This document shows positions 26,421 through 34,957 of a DNA stretch of 64,000 nt, piece by piece (the first letter of the stretch is position 1; each line of letters starts with the position of its first letter). The stretch is from a virus, in the IMG/VR virus record IMGVR_UViG_3300028299_000006, positions 1 to 64,000 of that record. One strand, written 5' to 3'. Under the pieces are notes generated by a model. The model saw only the letters and a list, made by a program, of their open reading frames with translations. It searched no databases and was not told the DNA's origin. A program made the translations under genes and the position numbers.

Positions 26421-26644
26421 TGGAGAAGGTTGATTTACATGGGGTTAGACACGGCGAAGTAAGTGGTTTATTAATTCGGAAAATAGAAGAATTTTGGAAT
26501 AAAGATGTTGAATTACATATTGTTACGGGATATAGTGAACAGATGAAGGAAATTGTAATTAATATTTTAAATGAATATAAACTAGACTATCAGATAGGTG
26601 ACTTCTTAAAATCAAATAATGGATATATAACGACTATTGTTTAA
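26420..26644 (+). CDS. Stand-alone Smr domain protein
   Basis: A 74-residue protein that is essentially one Smr domain: VDLHG near the start, IVTGYSEQMK in the middle, and a C-terminal NNGYITTIV strand (normally NxGxxxV). Smr domains bind or cleave nucleic acids, including collided-ribosome mRNAs (SmrB) and branched DNA (MutS2). The canonical HGxG loop is altered to TGYS here, so activity is uncertain. Confidence 0.75.
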   Translation: MEKVDLHGVRHGEVSGLLIRKIEEFWNKDVELHIVTGYSEQMKEIVINILNEYKLDYQIGDFLKSNNGYITTIV

Positions 26645-26963
26645 TCTGTCTGTTAATCCACCCCATTATTATACTAACAATATATTTTATATCTTCTTCT
26701 TCTAATATTTCGCATTTATATAAACATTCCCTACAACAAGTACCTGTCCCATGTTGGGCGATAAAAACTGGGTGACCTTTATATGGAGTTTGTTTGCCAT
26801 CCTTTTCAGTTTTTTCTTTCAATCTCTTTGATATAAAATCAAGCGCGTGACTTTCTATTACATCAAGACCTTTACTTTTTATGTACTCAAAATCCTTTTC
26901 CTTTAATTTCATTTTTGAACGAAATTTGGACTTCTCTAATTGGTCTAATTTATTATCAATCAT
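26634..26963 (-). CDS. DUF4186 protein
   Basis: A 109-residue protein with the DUF4186 signature: FRSKMKLKEKDFEYIKSKG, SHALDFISKRL, then GKQTPYKGHPVFIAQHGTGT followed by CCRECLYK. The conserved Cys/His residues suggest metal binding. The function of the family is unknown. Confidence 0.85.
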   Translation of the reverse strand: MIDNKLDQLEKSKFRSKMKLKEKDFEYIKSKGLDVIESHALDFISKRLKEKTEKDGKQTPYKGHPVFIAQHGTGTCCRECLYKCEILEEEDIKYIVSIIMGWINRQIKQ

Positions 26964-27053
26964 AGGTAATATATATCTTTTTTGTTAAAATGTTTTGAAA
27001 ATGGAAAAAAATCATTTTTTGATTTTTATATATAATGTAAATATAAAGTAAAT

Positions 27054-27206
27054 ATGGAAAAAGAAAATAAAATGTTATTTAATTTTAGAATTCATAAGGA
27101 ATTATATGAATACTTATCTAGAAAGTCAAATGAAAATTATACAACTATGACACAATATCTTATAGATTTAATCAAAAAAGATAAAGAGAAAAATGAAAAA
27201 AAATGA
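27054..27206 (+). CDS. Small ribbon-helix-helix-like protein paired with a homing endonuclease
   Basis: A 50-residue protein (MEKENKMLFNFRIHKELYEY ... QYLIDLIKK). It and the gene at 46326 are almost identical over the first 20 residues and share about 40 bases of upstream sequence including TATATATAATGTAAAT. Its 3' end overlaps the GIY-YIG gene by 14 bases. This is the second copy of the small-protein plus nuclease cassette. Confidence 0.75.
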   Translation: MEKENKMLFNFRIHKELYEYLSRKSNENYTTMTQYLIDLIKKDKEKNEKK

Positions 27207-28026
27207 ATTTTATGTTTATATTTATCTAGATCCTAGAAAACCAGGTGATTATATGTATGGAGATTTAAAATTTGATTATGAACCATTTTATGTTGGGAAG
27301 GGAAAAGATGATAGAATGTATAGACATAATTATTTATTTAAGGATGATGTAAATAGTTATAAAATTGGAAAAATCAAAAAAATAATATCCGAAAAGAAGA
27401 AACCAATTATTGAAAAGATATATGATAATTTAAATGAAATTGATTCATTTGAAAAAGAAAAAGAAGTCATTTTCAAAATTGGAAGATTGAAAAAAGGACC
27501 ACTTGTTAATTTTAGTGATGGTGGTGAAGGCCAATCTGGTTATAAACATAGAGAGGAGACCAAAAAGAAAATCGGTGAAGGTGTTAAAAATTCAGAAAAA
27601 TGGCAAAAATCTATAAAAAGTGATGAACATAAAAAAAATTTAAGTGATGCTTTAATGGGCCATCCTGGTTGGAATAAAGGTGGAGTTAGAAGTGAAGAAG
27701 ATCGAATAAAAATAAAAGAAGGATTAAAGAAATCAGATAAAAAATGTGGGGTGATCAAACATTCCGATGAATCAAAAAAGAAGATGTCAGAAAAAAGAAA
27801 AGGCATAGACAATTCAAATTCTGTAACGTATAGAATAAAAATACCAAATAAAGATATTATTGAATTTACTGGTAAAAATAAATTAAGAAATTATATAAAT
27901 ATAATAAATAAAGAACTGAAATATCACGATAGAATAAATTTAGAAAAACTAATAAAAATTGGAGAAATAAAAAATTATATAATTTTATCTAAAACAAAAA
28001 TTCATAAAAAGAGATTAAATAAATGA
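27193..28026 (+). CDS. GIY-YIG homing endonuclease with NUMOD3 repeats
   Basis: A 277-residue protein. The N-terminal GIY-YIG nuclease shows FYVYIYLDP ... PFYVGKGKDDR with the catalytic Arg and a Glu near residue 95. From about residue 115 there are NUMOD3-type helices (HREETKKKIGEG, SDEHKKNLSDA, SDESKKKMSEK) that bind DNA. The C-terminus is basic. It is followed by a hairpin terminator. Confidence 0.88.
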   Translation: MKKNEFYVYIYLDPRKPGDYMYGDLKFDYEPFYVGKGKDDRMYRHNYLFKDDVNSYKIGKIKKIISEKKKPIIEKIYDNLNEIDSFEKEKEVIFKIGRLKKGPLVNFSDGGEGQSGYKHREETKKKIGEGVKNSEKWQKSIKSDEHKKNLSDALMGHPGWNKGGVRSEEDRIKIKEGLKKSDKKCGVIKHSDESKKKMSEKRKGIDNSNSVTYRIKIPNKDIIEFTGKNKLRNYINIINKELKYHDRINLEKLIKIGEIKNYIILSKTKIHKKRLNK

Positions 28027-28076
28027 TAATAAGGGATCAACGCTTTTCTCTTTATTAATCTGTTTCTTCATAGGAA

Positions 28077-28110
28077 TTTTTTTTTTGGGCCATATTATGT
28101 CCCAAAAAAA
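28077..28110. terminator. Bidirectional terminator hairpin
   Basis: TTTTTTTGGG and CCCAAAAAAA arms (10 bp, perfect) enclose an 11-base loop, followed by T-rich sequence on both strands. It closes the GIY-YIG cassette. Confidence 0.75.
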
Positions 28111-28150
28111 TTATTCAGTCTATATAGTAATATCAAATTTTGAAAAAAAG

Positions 28151-28166
28151 TTTTTAATATATAAAA
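28151..28166 (+). promoter_or_regulatory. Late-type promoter-like box
   Basis: TTTTTAATATATAAAA ends 16 bases before the MKHIKLFED start at 28183. Confidence 0.5.
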
Positions 28167-28182
28167 AAAAGAAATGTGTAAA

Positions 28183-28455
28183 ATGAAACATATTAAATTA
28201 TTTGAAGATTTTGATGATATACAATGGGAAGAAGAAGAGGTGAATAATGATACACAAAGAGAGTTCACCCGCCCGAGTCCCTACAGCCGTGGATTTGTAA
28301 TAGATTATAAAGGGGTGAAACAAAGACAAGAGGATGTTGTTTTTTGTAGAGAAGAAGGTGTCTATTGTTTGAGAAAGGACGCTAAGTGGTTTGACTTACC
28401 ATTGGGGAGTTATATGACACCAGAAGGTATATTTATTGGAAATTGGAGTAAATAA
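28183..28455 (+). CDS. Hypothetical protein with MKHIKLFEDF leader peptide
   Basis: A 90-residue protein. Start chosen at 28183 (MKHIKLFEDF, then DIQWEEEE). An ATG nine bases upstream is in frame but adds only MCK. The leader and the following acidic WEEEE block resemble the tandem genes at 47.6-48.5 kb. The rest is unrecognised. Confidence 0.7.
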   Translation: MKHIKLFEDFDDIQWEEEEVNNDTQREFTRPSPYSRGFVIDYKGVKQRQEDVVFCREEGVYCLRKDAKWFDLPLGSYMTPEGIFIGNWSK

Positions 28456-28467
28456 AAGAAAATAATT

Positions 28468-28770
28468 ATGATGTTAAATAAATATAATAATTTTATAAAT
28501 GAAGACAAACTCTCATATGAGAATTATGAAATAGAGAATTTTAAATTCCTGAGTGGTGGATCAGATAGAGGAATGATTGAAATATATTTCAAAGATAGAA
28601 AAGAAACCAAAATAGATTATTTTATGATTCATCATTATGGTAACATCGCGTTTGATGCGTTCTATCCAGAAGATATATATCACGATTTAGTAAACTATGT
28701 TTATAGTAAATTACCAAGTGGGAAACTTAAAGATAACGCTAGAGAATATTACCACGAAATATTAAGATAA
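28468..28770 (+). CDS. Hypothetical protein with NNFINED leader peptide
   Basis: A 100-residue protein. The start MMLNKYNNFINED belongs to the second variety of the shared leader (compare 7005 and 30755 on the minus strand). No family recognised. Confidence 0.7.
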   Translation: MMLNKYNNFINEDKLSYENYEIENFKFLSGGSDRGMIEIYFKDRKETKIDYFMIHHYGNIAFDAFYPEDIYHDLVNYVYSKLPSGKLKDNAREYYHEILR

Positions 28771-28800
28771 TTAATTTACTTTTTTTCAAAAAATGAGTTA

Positions 28801-28947
28801 TATTTGTAAACAAACTCAATGAGTTTTATATATAATAATAAGTATTAATAAACCATTTTGGTATTGGTGGTTTTGAGTAGGAACGACCTACTTTTGAGTT
28901 GTGATGAACAACGAAGAAACTAGTAATGCAAAAACAAAAAACAAAAA
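28801..28947 (+). promoter_or_regulatory. Structured 5' leader of the vWA gene
   Basis: Downstream of a TATATTTG box (about 28800-28807) and a TATATATAATAA block, the leader has three hairpins: AACCA/TGGTT (28851-28872), AGTAGG/CCTACT (28876-28892) and GTTGT/ACAAC (28898-28912). The gene then has a GGAGG Shine-Dalgarno-like sequence at 28950-28954, rare in this window. The spacing suggests post-transcriptional control. Confidence 0.5.
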
Positions 28948-28959
28948 ATGGAGGCAAAT

Positions 28960-29649
28960 ATGGCAAAACAAGGTTTAACCGAAATCGTTTCAATTATTGA
29001 CAAATCTGGATCAATGATGGGACTAACTTCAAGAACAATTGAAGGATTCAATTCATTTCTAACAGAACAAAAAGAAGTTGAAGGAGAAGCAAATTTCTCA
29101 ACTGTCTTATTTAGTTCACCTAACAGAGAACAAATAATTTTTGATAGTGTGGATATTAAAGAAGTTAATGAATTGAATGAAGAAAATTACAGATGTAATG
29201 GAACAACCGCACTTTATGACGCGGTTGGTAGGACAATTCGTGCAGTCAAAAAAAGAATTAAAAATCTTCCAGAAGAAGAAAAACCAGAAAGAGTTCTTTT
29301 CGTTATTATTACTGATGGTGAAGAAAATAGTAGCCAAGAGTACAATAAAGAAAAAATCTTTGAAATGATTAAAAAGAGGGAAGAAAAAAATGGTTGGGCA
29401 TTTCTTTATTTAGGAGCTAATCAGGATTCTTTTGTTGAAGGTGGAAAAATGGGTGTTAGTAAAGCTAGAACTATGAATTACGCAGCGAATGGCGAAGGTG
29501 TTATGTTCGCGTACGCGAATTCAAGTAGTTTTTCAAAAAGATATAGAATGTCCGCTGATCTAGATACAGCGAACTCTCTTAGTTTTAAAGACACCGAAGT
29601 AAAAACAACTAAAGATGTAGATGGAAAAAATACCACTGATAATAAATAA
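28960..29649 (+). CDS. von Willebrand factor A domain protein
   Basis: I choose the start at 28960 (MAKQGLTEIVSIIDKSGSM) because it has a GGAGG sequence at proper distance and matches the usual start of this family. The 229-residue protein is one vWA domain with an intact MIDAS: DKSGS, the Thr in TTALYDAVG and IITDGEEN. It resembles TerY/phage vWA proteins that bind partners through a metal ion. The next gene begins within its last codons. Confidence 0.85.
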   Translation: MAKQGLTEIVSIIDKSGSMMGLTSRTIEGFNSFLTEQKEVEGEANFSTVLFSSPNREQIIFDSVDIKEVNELNEENYRCNGTTALYDAVGRTIRAVKKRIKNLPEEEKPERVLFVIITDGEENSSQEYNKEKIFEMIKKREEKNGWAFLYLGANQDSFVEGGKMGVSKARTMNYAANGEGVMFAYANSSSFSKRYRMSADLDTANSLSFKDTEVKTTKDVDGKNTTDNK

Positions 29650-30025
29650 TTTCAGTGATGGAAAAGTTATTTCCATAAAAGGAAATATAAACAATAATGA
29701 GGTTTATTTATACTTAGACACAGGGGCGTCTAGGAGTATAATTGATAAAAGGAAACTTGAAAAATTTACTTCTAAGACACCCTTGAAGTCTTTATCGCTG
29801 TCTGGAATACAATTTGATGTTGAAACAGAAGAGGTTGATATTAAAGATTTGAAAATTGGCAGTAAATCAATTGAAAAAAGATTTTATGTTGTTGATTTAT
29901 TAAATCTAAATAATTCATTAACATCAAATTATATTCAGGTTATTGATGGGATAATTGGTAATGATGTATTGTTTGAATTAAATTCAATTATTGACTTAAA
30001 AGAAGGTGTTTTAATCATTGACTAA
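29621..30025 (+). CDS. Retropepsin-like aspartic protease
   Basis: A 134-residue protein with the retropepsin active-site motif YLDTGASRSIID near residue 30 and the downstream VIDGIIGNDVLF flap/psi-loop motif near residue 110. Such single-domain enzymes dimerise so that each monomer gives one catalytic Asp. In a phage it might process virion proteins or partner the vWA protein whose gene it overlaps (inference). Confidence 0.8.
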   Translation: MEKIPLIINNFSDGKVISIKGNINNNEVYLYLDTGASRSIIDKRKLEKFTSKTPLKSLSLSGIQFDVETEEVDIKDLKIGSKSIEKRFYVVDLLNLNNSLTSNYIQVIDGIIGNDVLFELNSIIDLKEGVLIID

Positions 30026-30755
30026 ATATATTATCATAGGTTTCATATCCTAAATCAAATAATTTATCAACATATTTATTATTTCTTAACTTTTTGTATA
30101 CGATATTTTCAACAGAGTATTCTCCTTTTCCTTCGTGTAACCCTTTCTTTCTAGCCGTTAATAATTTTTTCTTTAACTGTTCTATTTTCTTATAATAATC
30201 CTCATAATCTTCTGTTGATAAGGTCTTATCATTCAATCCACTTTCTAGTTTTTCTATTGTATATGCCCATCTATTATATTTATCCTTAATATCATTCTCA
30301 TCTACCTCAGGGTCAGTATATTCTGGTTTTTTTGCCCATTCATTATTTAATAATGAAAATAATCCAGTTGATTTATGATCTTCATTAATATCTTGAACAT
30401 ACATTTCAACATCCGCACCACGAATATTTATATCGTGTTTTAAATTCCATATGAATGATTTTGACCTTAGTAATTCTCTAAGAACTTCCTTATCATCGTC
30501 ATAATTTTCAAAATTAACTATGATATGAACATCCAAATCAGAATGATCCGTATAATTGAAATTACATAAAGAACCTGTTAATTTTACATCTTCTATTTCG
30601 AAATCTAATCCTAGTCCTTCAAAGAAATCTTTTGATAATTTTATTAATTTTTTTCTAACACTATCATCAAATTCATAATCATTCCAGAATCTTTCACTTA
30701 GATTCTTATGAGTATAACTTTTTTCGTTTATGAACTGTGTATAGTTGAATATCAC
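30015..30755 (-). CDS. Pol-beta-type nucleotidyltransferase with leader peptide
   Basis: A 246-residue protein. The start MIFNYTQFINEK is the shared leader. The domain then has LTGSLCNFNYTDHSDLDVHI (the GS-x9-DhD motif of minimal nucleotidyltransferases) and a third acidic position near ADVEMYV. The C-terminal half is helical. If the leader targets it into the head, it could be an injected nucleotidyl-transferring effector (inference). The substrate is unknown. Confidence 0.8.
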   Translation of the reverse strand: MIFNYTQFINEKSYTHKNLSERFWNDYEFDDSVRKKLIKLSKDFFEGLGLDFEIEDVKLTGSLCNFNYTDHSDLDVHIIVNFENYDDDKEVLRELLRSKSFIWNLKHDINIRGADVEMYVQDINEDHKSTGLFSLLNNEWAKKPEYTDPEVDENDIKDKYNRWAYTIEKLESGLNDKTLSTEDYEDYYKKIEQLKKKLLTARKKGLHEGKGEYSVENIVYKKLRNNKYVDKLFDLGYETYDNIFSQ

Positions 30756-30761
30756 TCATTT

Positions 30762-31637
30762 TTAGTTATTTTTTAGTGTATAATCACGTTGATCATATCT
30801 TCTGAATGTATCCAAATATGGAAGAGCGTTATATTTTTTCTTTTTAGCTCCTGATCCAGTTAGTCTAACCGTACATCTAATACCAGCGTCTTTGTGTTTT
30901 GACATCCAACCTTGTTTTTTAGCGTACTCGTAATACGCGTTCGCGATGTGGTCATTTGTGTAATATACTCTATCCATAAATATACCTTTATCTGTTGTCC
31001 ACACTAAAGCTCTAGAAACTAGTTTATTATCAGTATTTACTAGTATGGCTAATTTACAAACTTCTGGATTATCAACATATAAATCCATTTGTTTTTGATT
31101 TCCCTCTCCTCTCATACAGGAATTATTAAGAGTTCCACCAGCTTTTTTATCATAATTTTGTTGATTATACCAGAATCTAATATCCTCACCTTCAACTAAT
31201 CTTAATTTAATGTTACCAAGTAACATATCCATATGAGCTTTAAATTCATTAACAAATAATTCTATTTCTCTAGGTTCAAATTCATCTGGAAATACTCTAT
31301 TTATAATTCTCCCAATTTTCATGTCTTGTCTAAGTGGACTTTTATAAACTTCTAGTTTACCTTGTTCGTTTCGTGTCAACTTGGTTATTCTATCCTTAGG
31401 CATAAATGACAGTGTATCATTTTCCTCGGTTGTGTTGAAGAATGATAGTTCTGATGGTGTTTTTCTAATACTATCAGTAAGCTTTTCAGCGACCTTTTTA
31501 GATTTTGGGTTATTTGATAATGATCTCAAAATCTTTTTCAATTTTGTGGTCATTCTAATTTTTACATTACCTTCTTCACTTTTCACTTCAAATATTTTTT
31601 TAATAGGTTTATCGTTTTTATAATCAGGGTATCTCAT
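30762..31637 (-). CDS. Family A protein (conserved SCMR/DRVYY)
   Basis: A 291-residue paralogue of 5968-7005 and 55143-56138. Conserved blocks: RLVEGEDIRFWY, GTLNNSCMRGE, LAILVNTDNKLVSRALVW, MDRVYYTNDH and YAKKQGWM. The N-terminus is basic and lacks a clear FxxE leader. Six bases separate it from the nucleotidyltransferase gene downstream. Function unknown. Confidence 0.78.
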   Translation of the reverse strand: MRYPDYKNDKPIKKIFEVKSEEGNVKIRMTTKLKKILRSLSNNPKSKKVAEKLTDSIRKTPSELSFFNTTEENDTLSFMPKDRITKLTRNEQGKLEVYKSPLRQDMKIGRIINRVFPDEFEPREIELFVNEFKAHMDMLLGNIKLRLVEGEDIRFWYNQQNYDKKAGGTLNNSCMRGEGNQKQMDLYVDNPEVCKLAILVNTDNKLVSRALVWTTDKGIFMDRVYYTNDHIANAYYEYAKKQGWMSKHKDAGIRCTVRLTGSGAKKKKYNALPYLDTFRRYDQRDYTLKNN

Positions 31638-31718
31638 AATAATCCAGTATATTTTTTATTATATATTAAAACCACAAATCAATTTTTTTATTTTTTAAAG
31701 AAAATCGGATTTGTGATT

Positions 31719-31922
31719 TTAACTTTCTGGATCACCTACAAATTCATCATCATTTGGTGTATTTGAGATGATAGGAATTTCAGGAATAGTTTTAATATCT
31801 GAGTCTTCGTAAGTAACTTCAGGAACAATTACATTAATCTCTGTTTTTTCCAATTTACTTACTTTTTTTTCTAATTTAGAGACTTTCTTTGATAATTTTT
31901 TAATAACTTTTTTCGTTTTCAT
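31719..31922 (-). CDS. Small coiled-coil protein
   Basis: A 67-residue protein with Lys-rich heptads (KKLSKKVSKLEKKVSKLEK) followed by a Pro/Asp/Glu-rich tail. Probably an oligomerising accessory or structural protein. No family recognised. Confidence 0.6.
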   Translation of the reverse strand: MKTKKVIKKLSKKVSKLEKKVSKLEKTEINVIVPEVTYEDSDIKTIPEIPIISNTPNDDEFVGDPES

Positions 31923-32030
31923 AATATTTTTTTTATCAAATATAATATTTTATAGATTAAAAAAAAATAAAATTTTTCATTTCTAGATAAAAATAGAAAA
32001 AAATCATTATTTTTTATTTATATACTGTGA

Positions 32031-32062
32031 TTGTGGAAACAGTTTTAGTATGTGGTAGTTCA
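32031..32062 (+). repeat. Solitary IS605-type end / omega-RNA-like relic
   Basis: GTGGAAAC ... TTTTAGTATGTGGTAGTTCA resembles the sequence at the 3' end of the tnpB at 48915-50069 (TTTTTAGTGTAGTGGTTCA). The terminal TTCA abuts the stop codon of the minus-strand gene ending at 32060. No transposase gene is attached. Confidence 0.5.
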
Positions 32063-34252
32063 TGGATATACATATTTAATACCATTTTTTATAGCTATTT
32101 CTTTTACTTTCATAATAGTTTCCATAGATTCTCGTGGGACTTCACTCATTTTATATCTAGGGGAGAATGGAATTAAATGTACTGGAACATCCTCAAATCC
32201 ATTGTCAAATAACCAGTTGTACATATTTTCTATTTCCCCAATATCATCGGTATGGCCTGGTATTATAAGATTAGTTATCTCTAACCATACTTTACTATCT
32301 TTTAATGTTTTTAATGTTTCTAGTACTGGATATAAACTACCTTTAGTTATCTTACGATATTTATCATCATTAAAAACTTTCAAGTCTATATTCGCAGCGT
32401 CCATATATTCTATTAATTCTTCTAGTGGTTTTGGGTTTATATATCCATTTGATACCATTATATTCTTTATTCCTCGTTCTTTCGCTAGTTTCGCGATATC
32501 TAACATATATTCATAGTATATTGTTGGTTCTGTGTATGTGTATGATATTGATTTACAACCTTTTGATAAACAATCATTTATTATATCCAATGGGGTGATA
32601 TTTGTCTCTCTATCCAATGGAGCTTGTGATATACCACTATTTTGACAGTTTAGACACTTGAAATTACATCCATTACAAGATAATGAATACGTTAAAGTTC
32701 CTGGTAAAAAATGACGAAGTGGCTTTTTTTCAACTGGATCCATCGCCCCAGTTATACTTGGGTTGTTATAAACTAATGAATATAAAATCCCATTTATGTT
32801 TTTTCTAGCGGTACATATACCAATTTGACCATTTGATAATTTACAATTATGTGGACAAAGATTACATATTACATTATTATCATCTTTCATGTAATACATC
32901 GCTTCCTTATATTTTGGTTTTTCATCAAATACAATCGCTTCGTAGGTGTAAATATTAGCGTCTTTCCAATCTTTCCAACCTAATCCCATTTTAGAACTAG
33001 AGCACTGTCCTAAAAATTCTTCCTTTGTCCATCCTGTTTCTGTAGCGACTTGTGGTAGAAAAGTTCCACTTCTGCTGTTTTTTTCCATATAAATACCATG
33101 TTTTCCAAGAATTATTTCATCAATATTATCAATTTTTTTAAATGGGGTTAAAACGGATATCTCTATTTTTATTTTATCTAGTTCATCTTCAGTTACTTTA
33201 TTAAATCTAGTATCTCTTGTTGAAGAACTAATTGTCATTTCTTTAACAACATCACATAACCAATAATTTGGAGAAAATAATCCTATACATCCTCTTAGAT
33301 TTCCATCAATTTTCAGTGTAACGAACGCTCCCATATTTACCTTAACATTATCCGATAAGTCATCTAACCGTTCTTTATCAATTTTATTATATTTAATTAG
33401 ATTTGTTAATGTAGTTCGTGATATTTTTAATAAATCCTCTTTATCTTTTTCTGTTAAAATATCCTTTTCTTTTTCTTTATAAAATCCAATAGAATAATAT
33501 CCAACAACTTTACTGTGTCCATTAGTTACATCACCAGATGTTCTATTACTTATTATTTTACCTTTTATATTCTCATCTTTTAATATGTTCATAAGAATTA
33601 ATATAGAAGACCACCCACAACACCTAGTTACTAGATGTTCATATCCTAATTTTTCTGTTTCGGATAAAAATCCATCAATGTCTAAATTTATTATCTTTTC
33701 TACTATTTCACTGTCTAGTTTTACCGCGTTTTCATGAGATGGATAATGAGAAAAATCTGAACTTATTATGAATAAATTATTTCCATTGAAATATTTTTTC
33801 AAAGAATTTGATATTGATATAAGATTATTTCTGTTACTATCACCAATCATAATTGGAATAATTTTAACATATGGTAATAAATTTTTGACAAATGGTAGTT
33901 GAATTTCTAAATTATGATCACCAACTAAAATACTATTATCCTTAAAAAATAGATTATTATCATTAATTAATTCGGTACATATCTCTTTATTTATAGATAA
34001 TTCATTATAATTATCATCATCTATTAGACACCCACCTTTATATACAGTTTTATGACTTGTTCCTATAATAAATACATTATCATATTTATCAATTTGTTTA
34101 TATCCATCTGATGCGATTTGACCAGAAAAATAATAACCCGCGTGTGGGACAATTATGGATAGAACATTATCAATAGTTTTCTCAGAAATATCTAAGAAGT
34201 TTTTCGTATCACGACCTCCTATAAATTGTTTTGTAATTTCACTTAATTCCAT
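32060..34252 (-). CDS. Memo - AMMECR1 - radical SAM triple fusion (AmmeMemoRadiSam)
   Basis: A 730-residue protein of three domains. About 1-270 is a Memo-like domain (IIVPHAGYYFSG, GTSHK, GDHNLEIQLPF, SSDFSHY, with His ligands). About 275-455 is AMMECR1-like (GAFVTLKIDGNLRGCIG, SSTRDTRF, FLPQVATETGW). About 465-730 is a radical SAM domain of the AmrS type (NLCPHNC, then CNGCNFKCLNCQN with the FeS-binding Cys residues, TYTEPT, VSNGYI). In bacteria and archaea these proteins are linked and are thought to carry out one unknown oxidative modification. A complete fusion in a phage is remarkable. It overlaps the upstream small gene by 14 bases. Confidence 0.88.
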   Translation of the reverse strand: MELSEITKQFIGGRDTKNFLDISEKTIDNVLSIIVPHAGYYFSGQIASDGYKQIDKYDNVFIIGTSHKTVYKGGCLIDDDNYNELSINKEICTELINDNNLFFKDNSILVGDHNLEIQLPFVKNLLPYVKIIPIMIGDSNRNNLISISNSLKKYFNGNNLFIISSDFSHYPSHENAVKLDSEIVEKIINLDIDGFLSETEKLGYEHLVTRCCGWSSILILMNILKDENIKGKIISNRTSGDVTNGHSKVVGYYSIGFYKEKEKDILTEKDKEDLLKISRTTLTNLIKYNKIDKERLDDLSDNVKVNMGAFVTLKIDGNLRGCIGLFSPNYWLCDVVKEMTISSSTRDTRFNKVTEDELDKIKIEISVLTPFKKIDNIDEIILGKHGIYMEKNSRSGTFLPQVATETGWTKEEFLGQCSSSKMGLGWKDWKDANIYTYEAIVFDEKPKYKEAMYYMKDDNNVICNLCPHNCKLSNGQIGICTARKNINGILYSLVYNNPSITGAMDPVEKKPLRHFLPGTLTYSLSCNGCNFKCLNCQNSGISQAPLDRETNITPLDIINDCLSKGCKSISYTYTEPTIYYEYMLDIAKLAKERGIKNIMVSNGYINPKPLEELIEYMDAANIDLKVFNDDKYRKITKGSLYPVLETLKTLKDSKVWLEITNLIIPGHTDDIGEIENMYNWLFDNGFEDVPVHLIPFSPRYKMSEVPRESMETIMKVKEIAIKNGIKYVYP

Positions 34253-34487
34253 ATTTGTGTTTAAATTCTTTATTAATCATATCTATAATTCTTTTTGATC
34301 TATCTTCCGATCCATCATAATGAATTGGGTCAATTATAATATCAATATTTTTATGAAATCCATATTTATCTTTTTCGTTTAGAGTCACTCTATATAAATT
34401 CTCTATAACCCCTTTCATATCTTTTCTATATTCAACTTTAGATTCATTGATTTTATTTTCTATTATTGAAATTAATATATCATTCAT
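34239..34487 (-). CDS. Hypothetical protein coupled to the AmmeMemoRadiSam fusion
   Basis: An 82-residue charged protein of no recognised family (MNDILISIIENKINESK ... DIIIDPIHYDG). Its 3' end overlaps the start of the fusion gene, so the two are co-translated. Confidence 0.6.
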   Translation of the reverse strand: MNDILISIIENKINESKVEYRKDMKGVIENLYRVTLNEKDKYGFHKNIDIIIDPIHYDGSEDRSKRIIDMINKEFKHKYGIK

Positions 34488-34552
34488 AATTTTAATTTTT
34501 TTTTAATTTATATACATTTGAGGTGGTTTTGTTTGACAAAATAACTATAAAA

Positions 34553-34570
34553 TTTATTTAATATATAAAA
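34553..34570 (+). promoter_or_regulatory. Late-type promoter-like box for the lysis genes
   Basis: TTTATTTAATATATAAAA ends 15 bases before the holin-like gene. A TTTGACA upstream (about 34532-34538) could add a host-type -33 element. Confidence 0.5.
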
Positions 34571-34585
34571 GAAAAAGTTGATCTT

Positions 34586-34957
34586 ATGAAAGCTATAAAA
34601 AAATTCTTTAAATTTTTAGCGTCTTGGAGTGAATTGGTTACAATACCGTTGGGAATTATATTGTGGTATTTTAGTCCTTATTTACTACATATGATGGATA
34701 AAACCGCCGCGACTTATGATGCTGGTATTTTCCAGATAATATTGTTCGCGATCATTCAATTCTTTATTTTTTCTGGTGTTATATGGGTTTATATAAAAAT
34801 CACATTTCCAGAAGTTTACAAATATCTAGATGATGCGTTAGGTGAAAATTTAGATACAAAAAATGACAAAATGACACAATGGGAAAAATCAAAAGTTGTA
34901 TTATGGTTATTATCCTTATTTTTACTTTCAATTATACTATTGGCCAGAATAATGTAA
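34586..34957 (+). CDS. Holin-like membrane protein
   Basis: A 123-residue protein with three hydrophobic helices (about residues 17-34, 48-70 and 104-121), a basic N-terminus and a charged loop. Its 3' end overlaps the signal-peptide-bearing endolysin gene, the classic arrangement for a holin. The assignment rests on topology and position. Confidence 0.65.
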   Translation: MKAIKKFFKFLASWSELVTIPLGIILWYFSPYLLHMMDKTAATYDAGIFQIILFAIIQFFIFSGVIWVYIKITFPEVYKYLDDALGENLDTKNDKMTQWEKSKVVLWLLSLFLLSIILLARIM

